A stretch of 22,405 nt of DNA, from the NCBI GenBank assembly GCA_946491675.1, contig CAMLYN010000004.1, positions 1 to 22,405 of the forward strand, given 5' to 3'. Below the pieces are notes generated by a model. That model saw only the letters and a program-made list of their open reading frames with translations. It did not search any database and was not told where the DNA came from. The stretch's first letter is position 1; each line of letters starts with the position of its first letter. Origin of the DNA: an uncultured Mycoplasmatota bacterium (GTDB lineage: Bacteria > Bacillota_I > Bacilli_A > RF39 > UBA660). Positions 1 to 6,716 of this stretch are shown here, one piece after another. Position numbers and translations under genes: made by a program.

Positions 1-34
1 TTTTTCATAAATAACTAACATTCCTTTCTATCGT

Positions 35-54
35 CCTTTCAGTCCTCTGAAAGG
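35..54. repeat. Perfect 8-bp hairpin left of the IS element
   Basis: CCTTTCAG (35-42) and CTGAAAGG (47-54) pair perfectly around a 4-base loop. Neither strand has a T-run after it, so it does not look like a terminator. It lies about 60 bp outside the left inverted repeat of the IS110-family element. Some IS110 relatives insert at or near hairpin-forming repeats, so this may be part of the target site, but that is a guess. Confidence 0.45.
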
Positions 55-85
55 CACAAATTGAATTGAAAAATAAATAATTAAA

Positions 86-114
86 TTTTCAACACTTTAA
101 ATCTATTGTATAAT
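86..114 (+). promoter_or_regulatory. Promoter at the IS left end
   Basis: TTTTCA (86-91), a 17-base spacer and a perfect TATAAT (109-114) form a good sigma-A-type promoter. The -10 box overlaps the left inverted repeat (112-128), and transcription would begin near 120. It would drive the roughly 200-base untranslated leader and then the transposase. Confidence 0.6.
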
Positions 115-119
115 AGTAA

Positions 120-331
120 ACTGTTATTGGGCATACTACAGAGCACGGCGAGGTGAGTGGTGTTAAAGTATAACTTTAAACCCGTATAAATATATGTGTC
201 GATTATTCTCGGTGTACAAATGAGTGTTGCCTTTTTGAGCACGGAACCTTATCTATGTGAAAACCATTACTTGCTTTTCTAGTTGAGAATTTTCAGTCAA
301 TGCCCTTTAACAAAATATTTTAGAAAGGAAA
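120..331 (+). ncRNA. Candidate bridge RNA / structured leader of the IS110-family element
   Basis: Between the promoter and the transposase lies about 210 bases without an open reading frame, noticeably richer in G and C than its surroundings (GAGCACGGCG, GGTGAGTGG). A hairpin is visible at 163-178 (TTAAAG/CTTTAA). The octamer GAGCACGG occurs twice, at 141-148 and 237-244. IS110-group elements encode a target- and donor-recognising bridge RNA in exactly this position, upstream of the recombinase. The assignment is by position and size; I did not fold the RNA or match its loops to the flanks. Confidence 0.5.
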
Positions 332-337
332 ATGTTT

Positions 338-1591
338 ATGTTAAAGATCGTTAACAGAAATTGTGCAGGTATTGATGTCCACAAAAAGGTTATTGTTGTA
401 ACTATCGCAAAGACAAATGAGTATGATATCACTGATTACCAAACTAAATCTTTTAATACTTTTACTGAAGATTTAATTAAATGTCGTGATTGGTTAGTTT
501 CTAATGGTACTTTAGATGTTTGTATGGAATCCACTGGCAAATATTGGATTCCAGTATTCAATGTATTAGAAGAAAAATGCAAATGTATTATTACTCATCC
601 TAAATATGTTAGAACTATACAAGGTAAGAAAACTGACAAAAAAGATTCTATATGGATTGCGGATATGTTTAAACATGGATTGGTTGAACCATCTTTTATG
701 CCTCCAGCAGATATTAGGCAACTTCGTGATTTAGTACGTTATCGTAATAAATTAGTCAATATCCGTTCTGGAGAAAAAAATAGATTTCAAAACTCTCTTA
801 CTATGTCTAATGTTCAAATTGCTAATGTTGTAACTGATGTTTTTGGCAAAACATCTCAATCAATCTTAAAGTTAATGCTCTCTAATCCTAGTTTAACTTT
901 AGATGATATTACACCATTACTTCGTAAAAATTTGAAATCATCACCTGAAGAGATTTTGAAATCTATCAATGGTAATTTTGATGAGTCTCAATCATCAAAA
1001 ATGAATATTGTTCTAAAACATTATGATTCAATTAATGAATGCATTGATGAATTAGAAGAACAAATTTTAAAACTTGCTCTTAAATATTCAGCTGAAATAA
1101 ATCTTCTTTTAACCGTTCCTGGTATAAAAGAAATATCAGCGATATTTATTATAGCAGAAATCGGTACTAATATGAATATTTTTATTGATGATAAACATCT
1201 TTGTTCTTGGGCTGGGCTTACTCCTAGATGTAATGAATCTGCCAAGAAAAAGAAATCTGTTAGAATCACCAAAGCTGGTATTTATATCAAGCCTTTACTT
1301 GTTCAGTGTGCTTTATGTGCCATTAAAGATAAATCTTGTCCTTATATAAAGGCTAGATATGAATCTTTAAAAAGAAGACGTGGCCATAAGAAAGCCATTA
1401 TTGCCATTGCTAGATTATTACTTACAAGCATATACCACATTTTACTTACTTGTGAAGTTTTTGATTATAAGAGATTCGAAAATTTAATGAATAAAAATTT
1501 TAAATCTCATAAAAATATTCAAAATACCCCAGAAGAAATGATTTCTTATTTAACTAATTTAGGTTACAATATTACTTTGCAGAATACCTAA
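338..1591 (+). CDS. IS110-family transposase (DEDD recombinase)
   Basis: A 417-residue recombinase expected to move the surrounding element with an RNA guide. The N-terminal RuvC-like DEDD domain opens with CAGIDVHKK, carrying the first acidic residue. The C-terminal Transposase_20-like region shows LLTVPGIKEISAIFIIAEIG, then SWAGLTPR, NESAKKKKS and ITKAGIYIKPLLVQCA; family members carry the catalytic serine in this segment. I prefer the ATG at 338 over the one at 332 because AAAGGA at 324-329 sits 8 bases before 338 but only 2 before 332. The length is normal for the family and the frame is intact, so the copy may be active. The stop codon overlaps the right inverted repeat. Confidence 0.93.
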   Translation: MLKIVNRNCAGIDVHKKVIVVTIAKTNEYDITDYQTKSFNTFTEDLIKCRDWLVSNGTLDVCMESTGKYWIPVFNVLEEKCKCIITHPKYVRTIQGKKTDKKDSIWIADMFKHGLVEPSFMPPADIRQLRDLVRYRNKLVNIRSGEKNRFQNSLTMSNVQIANVVTDVFGKTSQSILKLMLSNPSLTLDDITPLLRKNLKSSPEEILKSINGNFDESQSSKMNIVLKHYDSINECIDELEEQILKLALKYSAEINLLLTVPGIKEISAIFIIAEIGTNMNIFIDDKHLCSWAGLTPRCNESAKKKKSVRITKAGIYIKPLLVQCALCAIKDKSCPYIKARYESLKRRRGHKKAIIAIARLLLTSIYHILLTCEVFDYKRFENLMNKNFKSHKNIQNTPEEMISYLTNLGYNITLQNT

Positions 1592-1777
1592 TAACAGTTT
1601 ACTATTTCAAAGAACAACTTATTTTATAGTCTTTATTGACTTACTTTAAGTTCAAAAAAATTTCTTATTTTTGAGCTCCTTTTGCATGTTTCAATTTAAT
1701 TATGTTTTTTTCAACCTTTTCTCCTTTTGATCTTGTTTTTTTACTAATTTTATTTTAAAATATTTATTGTGTAGAGG
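1592..1777. other. Right flank of the IS, no gene seen
   Basis: An AT-rich stretch with no plausible reading frame. It includes the right inverted repeat to 1606 and a weak TCAAAAA/TTTTTGA hairpin near 1652-1676 that may end the transposase transcript. Nothing else is recognised before the tandem promoters of the methyltransferase. Confidence 0.4.
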
Positions 1778-1806
1778 TTGATCTATTATCAAAAAACATT
1801 TATAAT
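1778..1806 (+). promoter_or_regulatory. Methyltransferase promoter P1 (distal)
   Basis: TTGATC (1778-1783), 17 bases, TATAAT (1801-1806). It has the same -35 box, spacing and -10 box as the promoter 43 bp downstream. Confidence 0.6.
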
Positions 1807-1820
1807 ATAGTTAGTAAAAG

Positions 1821-1849
1821 TTGATCTTTTTATTTATTTTTATTATAAT
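1821..1849 (+). promoter_or_regulatory. Methyltransferase promoter P2 (proximal)
   Basis: TTGATC (1821-1826), 17 bases, TATAAT (1844-1849), 38 bases before the start codon. Both promoters carry GTTGATC at the -35, a short direct repeat that could also be a protein-binding or methylation-sensitive site. Confidence 0.65.
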
Positions 1850-1887
1850 ATAATTATGGCAATATAACAATAAGGAGGGCTATAGAT

Positions 1888-3123
1888 ATGAAGAAAACAG
1901 CTATAGAATTGTTTGCTGGTGTTGGCGGATTTAGATGTGGTTTAAATCATGTCGAACTAAAAAATGGGAAAGTTATTGAAAATGGTAATTGGAAGTTTTT
2001 ATGGGCGAATCAATGGGAACCAGCAACTAAAAGTCAAGAAGCATATGAGTGTTATAAAAAAAGATTTGGTGGAGATGTTTCTAATGTAGACATATTTGAG
2101 GTAGATAAAAATGATATACCAGATCATACTTTATTAGTTGGCGGATTTCCATGTCAAGATTATTCAGTTGCGCAAACTCTTTCAAATAGTAAAGGTATTG
2201 AAGGAAAAAAAGGTGTTTTATGGTGGGCAATAGAAGAAGCTTTATCAATTAAAAAGCCACCTTTTGTATTGCTTGAAAATGTCGATAGATTACTTCTTTC
2301 ACCGGCTAAGCAACGTGGTAGAGATTTTGGAATGATGCTTAGAAGTTTTTATGAAAATGGTTATGATGTACAATGGAGAGTTATTAACGCGGGAGAATAT
2401 GGACTTCCTCAGAAAAGAAGAAGAACTTATATTTTTGCATATCATAAGTCAACGAAATATTATAAAGAGATGCATAAGCTTAATGATAGAGATATTGTTT
2501 TTGACGAAGGAATTTTTTCAAAAGAGTTTCCAATTCAATCTGAATATTTAGCTATTAATAAAGCTGATATTTCGGAATATAAAGATTTAGTCGAAGTAAG
2601 CAATATGTTTAAATGTCAATTTTATAATGCAGGAGTTATGAAGAATGGTGGAATATATACTGTTAAAATCAAAGCTGACTGTGACAAAATTTATCCTTTA
2701 AGAAAAATTAGAGAAACTGAGGTTGTGGATAAAAAATATTTTTTAAATAAAGACCAAATTAAGAAGTTTGAATTTTTAAAAGGAAGTAAAAAAATTCCAA
2801 GAGTTAAACCTAATGGTGAACCGTATTATTACTCTGAAGGCTCAATGCCTTTTCCAGATAATTTAGATGCGCCTGCAAGAACTATGCTTACTAGTGAAAG
2901 TGGAGTTAGTAGAACTACCCATGTTATTGAAGATTATCAAACTAAAAAATTACGTTTATTAACGCCTAAAGAATGTGAGCGAATTAATGGTTTTCCGGAT
3001 GATTGGACTAATACTGGAATGACTGATAGAAAAAGATATTTTATGATGGGAAATGCCTTAGTTGTAGGAGTAATTGAAAAGATAGGCAAAGAAATAGAAA
3101 ATATTGTAGAAAAAGAAGAATAA
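1888..3123 (+). CDS. DNA (cytosine-5-)-methyltransferase
   Basis: This 411-residue enzyme transfers a methyl group from S-adenosylmethionine to C5 of cytosine in a specific DNA site. The canonical motifs appear in order: motif I ELFAGVGGFRCG (residues 7-18), motif IV GGFPCQDYS with nucleophile Cys89, motif VI ENV (130-132), motif VIII QKRRR (175-179), a variable target-recognition region at about 190-350, motif IX RLLTPKECERINGFP and motif X GNALVV near the end. The start is fixed by AAGGAGGG at 1872-1879, 8 bases upstream. No ordinary restriction endonuclease lies next to it. The convergent gene encodes a helicase with a nuclease-like tail, so it is either an orphan methyltransferase or half of an unusual R-M pair. 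The recognition site cannot be read from sequence. Confidence 0.95.
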   Translation: MKKTAIELFAGVGGFRCGLNHVELKNGKVIENGNWKFLWANQWEPATKSQEAYECYKKRFGGDVSNVDIFEVDKNDIPDHTLLVGGFPCQDYSVAQTLSNSKGIEGKKGVLWWAIEEALSIKKPPFVLLENVDRLLLSPAKQRGRDFGMMLRSFYENGYDVQWRVINAGEYGLPQKRRRTYIFAYHKSTKYYKEMHKLNDRDIVFDEGIFSKEFPIQSEYLAINKADISEYKDLVEVSNMFKCQFYNAGVMKNGGIYTVKIKADCDKIYPLRKIRETEVVDKKYFLNKDQIKKFEFLKGSKKIPRVKPNGEPYYYSEGSMPFPDNLDAPARTMLTSESGVSRTTHVIEDYQTKKLRLLTPKECERINGFPDDWTNTGMTDRKRYFMMGNALVVGVIEKIGKEIENIVEKEE

Positions 3124-3142
3124 TTTTTTATTATTTAATCTT

Positions 3143-3178
3143 AAAAAGTAAGTTTATTAAAAAATATGCTTACTTTTT
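3143..3178. terminator. Bidirectional terminator between methyltransferase and helicase
   Basis: AAAAAGTAAG (3143-3152) pairs perfectly with CTTACTTTTT (3169-3178). The A/T flanks give a T-run on either strand, so it can end both the + strand methyltransferase transcript and the minus-strand helicase transcript. Confidence 0.8.
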
Positions 3179-3190
3179 CATTAAATACGC

Positions 3191-5683
3191 TTATCTCAAA
3201 TATTTAATTATTTTCTCTTCGTCAGGTATTCCATCTGTTTTACATCTTATTAATTGAAGACCAGCTTTTTCAAATATTTTATTTTTTAACTCATCATTAT
3301 GAACTTGATGAGTGTTTTCTTTATTAAACGGATTATGATACCCACCATCTACTTCGATAGCTAAACGATATTCAGAAGATGCTCTATCAAATATTAAGAA
3401 GTCAACATGGGAATGAATATTCTTTTTAAATTTCATTTCTTCGGCTGTTAGTGTGTCTAAGTCTTCAATGATTTCGTCTAATGGAACGTGAGTTATGATA
3501 TCGTAACCATCTATATGATTTTTACTTAATATTTTTAATAATTCTTCATAAAATATATCTTCACTTATGATTCCTGTTCTTTTAGCTATTTTTTGTCTTT
3601 CTCTATAATATTCTTTATATAATAAATCAAAGCAGCTGTGTAATTTACTGTTTACTATTTTACCATCTTGATACTTTATGTACTTGATTAAATCTTGAAT
3701 ATTACCATTTGTATTCATTATGGCAGAGTCATTGACTACTAAAATAAACTTATTTATAGCTCTTGAGACAACAACATTCAATCTATTTGGCTGGTCGGTA
3801 AAGCTTTTTATTTTATTATCAACACTTGAAAATATAATTATATCTTTTTCTCTTCCTTGAAATTTGTCTACTGTGTCAGCCTGAATGTTAGAATAATTTT
3901 TGAATTCTTGTTTTAATAGATTACTTTGATTTACGTACGGAGAAATAATACCAATCGATTCATTATTATATATTGAAGGAAGTATTTCTTCTCTGATTAT
4001 ATCTAATTGTCTTCTATTTATGTGGTCTCTAGCATGGTTACCAACGCTTGTAACATACATTTGTAACGTATCTTTTGATGAATTTGAATTTGATAAGATA
4101 ATTAATTCATTATTATAAAATTTTAAGTTACAAAAGTTTATTATTTTTGGATTGCACCGGTAATGTTCTTTTAACATAGTTTTGGTTATATCAGGATAAA
4201 GTTCTATAACTGAAGATAATAGATCATGATTCCGATAACGATATTCGTTTGATATATTATATTTTAACCAGATTTGATCACTTATAATGGCATTTTCATT
4301 TGTAACAACGTTGGATAGCTGTTTTAAATCACCAACAATAACAACGTTTTTCGCACATGATAATGATAATACAGCGGTTACTAAATCTACCTGTGATGAT
4401 TCGTCGACAATTATATAATCATACATGATATTTTTTGATAAGCTTGATACTAAAGAATATGTTGTACTTATAATAACAGGATAGTCTTTAAGAAATTCAG
4501 CTGACATTCTTTTTAAATCCGATTTTTCATATTTCTTTCGCTTAACCTTTTTATATCTTTTGGCAAGTCTATGTTTAAATATTTGCATTGATATTTTTGT
4601 ATAATATTTCATTTCTTCTTTAATATTATAGTTATTTAAACTTGTTTTTAATCTGTTAATTTCTTTTGTTAGATTATTAATACGATTTTTATAATAAAGA
4701 TTTTTTAGTTCTAAAATTATATCATTTAAGTTATTGTCAAAAATATCAAATGATAAAAGTCCATATTTAATAAAATATTTTATTTTTGAATATATAGAGA
4801 TTGTTGATTTGTTTTCTAATTCAAGCCATAATTTTAATATCTTTTTATAATTTGGATTACGCCACCATTTTATGGTAATATTTTTTGTTCTTGTTTTATA
4901 ATATTTTGAAAATTGTTTTGATTCTAATTTTATGGCTTCTAAATACTGAATATCTTTGGCAAGTTTATTTTGATCTTCTAGTTTTCTATTTAACTCATAT
5001 TCTTTATTGTTCAGAAAATTTATTTTGTTTTCTGCTTCCTCATCAGTTAATAACCAAGTATTTAAGTTTGGTAAATCTTTTTGATTTTCAATAAATTCTG
5101 TTTTGTTTTTATCTTTACCTAGAAAAGCAACTAGAAAATCTAAATCATTATTTTTTAACTTATCATAGACATTTTGAATGGCTGCATTATTATTGGAAAC
5201 AACAGCAACTGTTTCTCCATTCATAACTAAATTAGATATTATATTTAAAATGGTTTGAGTTTTTCCTGTTCCTGGCGGACCTTCTATAACACTTATTCTA
5301 TTTGTAATAGCTCTTTCTGTAGCTAGTTTTTGACTTTGATTAAAGCCGAAGGGAAACCTTACATGTCTAACCATTCTATATATAGATGGCAAAGTTCCTT
5401 TTAAATAATAATTTAAAATACTATCTTTATTTAAGTTATCTAAATTTTTATATCTTGAACCAAGAACATTATATCCACCAACTACTATGCTTACTTTTTC
5501 AGCTAATTCTTTAAAATATTTTAGATTGTTTTCAAAATTATTGTTTTCTATTTTTATTCTTTCGTTTGAATAATTATATTGTTTATCACTATTTTTGAAT
5601 TTAATAATATAGTTTTTATTATTTAATTTTATACTTTCAATCTCTTTTGTTTTATCTACATCGTCAATTAAAATTCTTCTCAT
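3191..5683 (-). CDS. SF1 (UPF1-like) helicase with C-terminal PD-(D/E)XK / DUF2726-type nuclease domain
   Basis: An 830-residue protein; numbers here count from a TTG two codons upstream. Helicase motifs: Q-like FGFNQSQ (114-120), Walker A GPPGTGKT (137-144), motif II DESS (429-432), motif III GDLKQL (453-458), motif IV region EHYRCNPK (508-515), motif V TVDKFQGREKD (606-616), motif VI VVVSRA (639-644). A Lys/Glu-rich, partly coiled insert fills about 210-400. The tail has HVDFLIFD (Asp763), LAIEVDGGYH (Glu779) and IFEKAGLQLIRCKT (805-818), the layout of DUF2726/Vsr-like nucleases. I chose the ATG at 5683 because GGGAG (5691-5695) is 7 bases upstream; the TTG at 5689 lies too close to it. It probably translocates on nucleic acid and cleaves it; the substrate is unknown. 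It follows the three-gene HEPN cluster by 80 bases and converges on the methyltransferase. Confidence 0.88.
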   Translation of the reverse strand: MRRILIDDVDKTKEIESIKLNNKNYIIKFKNSDKQYNYSNERIKIENNNFENNLKYFKELAEKVSIVVGGYNVLGSRYKNLDNLNKDSILNYYLKGTLPSIYRMVRHVRFPFGFNQSQKLATERAITNRISVIEGPPGTGKTQTILNIISNLVMNGETVAVVSNNNAAIQNVYDKLKNNDLDFLVAFLGKDKNKTEFIENQKDLPNLNTWLLTDEEAENKINFLNNKEYELNRKLEDQNKLAKDIQYLEAIKLESKQFSKYYKTRTKNITIKWWRNPNYKKILKLWLELENKSTISIYSKIKYFIKYGLLSFDIFDNNLNDIILELKNLYYKNRINNLTKEINRLKTSLNNYNIKEEMKYYTKISMQIFKHRLAKRYKKVKRKKYEKSDLKRMSAEFLKDYPVIISTTYSLVSSLSKNIMYDYIIVDESSQVDLVTAVLSLSCAKNVVIVGDLKQLSNVVTNENAIISDQIWLKYNISNEYRYRNHDLLSSVIELYPDITKTMLKEHYRCNPKIINFCNLKFYNNELIILSNSNSSKDTLQMYVTSVGNHARDHINRRQLDIIREEILPSIYNNESIGIISPYVNQSNLLKQEFKNYSNIQADTVDKFQGREKDIIIFSSVDNKIKSFTDQPNRLNVVVSRAINKFILVVNDSAIMNTNGNIQDLIKYIKYQDGKIVNSKLHSCFDLLYKEYYRERQKIAKRTGIISEDIFYEELLKILSKNHIDGYDIITHVPLDEIIEDLDTLTAEEMKFKKNIHSHVDFLIFDRASSEYRLAIEVDGGYHNPFNKENTHQVHNDELKNKIFEKAGLQLIRCKTDGIPDEEKIIKYLR

Positions 5684-5763
5684 ACACAAACTCCCATTGC
5701 TTTTAGTGCACCATAAATATTTATAATAAACTTCTTTAAATGAATATTACTTTTACATCACTA

Positions 5764-6219
5764 TTATAAATGTTCAATATTTTTAAATTCATATTTATTA
5801 TTTTCTTCTAATTTATTCCTTAAAACAGATAATAATTGCATAATTAAATAATTAATCTCTTTAAAATTAATTTTGATAGTTATGCTTTGTTCTCTTGGAT
5901 GGAATAGCTTATTTCTTAAACAATCTTCACCATCATAATATTTTTTTAGTAATTCTATGCTTTTTTCAGCAATAATATTATTGCACGAATTTATTATAGA
6001 CATTGTTGTTTTCATTATACCCTGTTCATATTTTTCAACATCGGCCTCTGGTATTAATTTATATATTTCCAATACCATTCTTTCAATTAATGGAAAACTG
6101 TAATATAAGCTTTTAAGATTCCCACTATTTAATAGTTTTGTATCGATGTGACCTATTAACTTAACTGTTTCTTCATTTTGAATTGCATTAATCATATCTA
6201 TATATGTAAATTTAACCAT
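5764..6219 (-). CDS. Small HEPN-like protein (Rx4H motif)
   Basis: A 151-residue, mostly helical protein of no family I can name. FPLIERMVLEIYKLIP (42-57) is followed by LRNKLFHPRE (101-110), where Arg102 and His107 fit the R-x4-H signature of HEPN ribonucleases. The helical segment before an RN-x3-H motif is typical of HEPN proteins from abortive-infection loci. The start is supported by AGAGAGG about 8 bases upstream, inside the preceding gene; the two genes overlap by 22 bases, which suggests coupled translation. It is the last of three overlapping genes. RNase activity is inferred from one short motif. Confidence 0.65.
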   Translation of the reverse strand: MVKFTYIDMINAIQNEETVKLIGHIDTKLLNSGNLKSLYYSFPLIERMVLEIYKLIPEADVEKYEQGIMKTTMSIINSCNNIIAEKSIELLKKYYDGEDCLRNKLFHPREQSITIKINFKEINYLIMQLLSVLRNKLEENNKYEFKNIEHL

Positions 6220-6716
6220 TCTAAAACCTCTCTTATATTTTCTTTTTCTTTTTGTGTTATTTTATAATTTCTAAAAATCAAATTGTTTGATTTTTTTTGT
6301 TTATTATATCTGAAATTTTCATATTTAGATATATCTAATTTTTTATTTTTTTGCGTTTTAAAATTATTTAATAGATGATATAAAGTATCAAAGTCAAACA
6401 AATCTGAATTAATACTGTTTTTTGATAAATTTATTAAATCATTAATGTTATGACCTAGTTGTTCTATTTGCATCATATTTATATTTGACATTATTAATAA
6501 GTAATATTTTAAATGCAGTTCAACACAAAATATTAAATTGTAAATTGTAGTCGGTTTTGTTAATTCTTCTTCAAAACAATAATGTGCTATTTTAGCAGCA
6601 TCTTCTTTTAACTTTTCATAATTTGTTTTTATTTTATTGAATGTATTATTCGCATTACTTAAAGTAGTTTCAGATATTTCACTCAATTTTTCATCATATT
6701 TAATATCAAACTTCAT
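6198..6716 (-). CDS. Helical protein, HEPN-like without the catalytic motif
   Basis: A 172-residue protein overlapping the upstream gene by 11 bases and the downstream gene by 22. The only recognisable stretch is the central helix pair VELHLKYYLLIM followed by LGHNINDLI, a pattern seen in HEPN-fold proteins (a helix, then GH-hydrophobic-x-x-L). No R-x4-H is present where it would be expected. It could be a non-catalytic partner, antitoxin or adaptor for its HEPN neighbours, or simply unrelated. The ribosome site is weak, consistent with coupling to the gene before it. Confidence 0.5.
   Translation of the reverse strand: MKFDIKYDEKLSEISETTLSNANNTFNKIKTNYEKLKEDAAKIAHYCFEEELTKPTTIYNLIFCVELHLKYYLLIMSNINMMQIEQLGHNINDLINLSKNSINSDLFDFDTLYHLLNNFKTQKNKKLDISKYENFRYNKQKKSNNLIFRNYKITQKEKENIREVLEWLNLHI

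Larger units (their letters stand above)
112..1606 (+). mobile_element. IS110-family insertion sequence bounded by a 17-bp inverted repeat
   Basis: Bases 112-128 (AATAGTAAACTGTTATT) are the exact reverse complement of 1590-1606. The repeat encloses a 210-base leader and one transposase gene, and its right copy overlaps the transposase stop codon. Family assignment rests on the protein (DEDD N-terminal domain plus Transposase_20-like C-terminal domain). Many IS110 elements lack terminal inverted repeats, whereas the IS1111 subgroup has subterminal ones, so the true ends may lie a few bases outside. No target duplication can be judged from one copy. Confidence 0.75.

Noticed and set aside
1..30. 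Possible start of a leftward gene (ATG at 19-21 or 6-8 with AAAGGA just upstream)
   Set aside because: The ribosome-site spacing is poor for both starts (0 or about 13 bases) and only a few codons lie inside the window.
1021..1272. Antisense open frame inside the transposase, and similar frames at 8120-8314, 8629-8823, 13848-14174 and 18465-18692
   Set aside because: They lie fully or mostly opposite well-supported genes, have no ribosome site or family signature, and are explained by AT-rich codon use.
5684..5763. Separate promoter for the helicase gene
   Set aside because: TATAAA-like sequences exist in this AT-rich gap, but no -35/-10 pair with proper spacing stands out.
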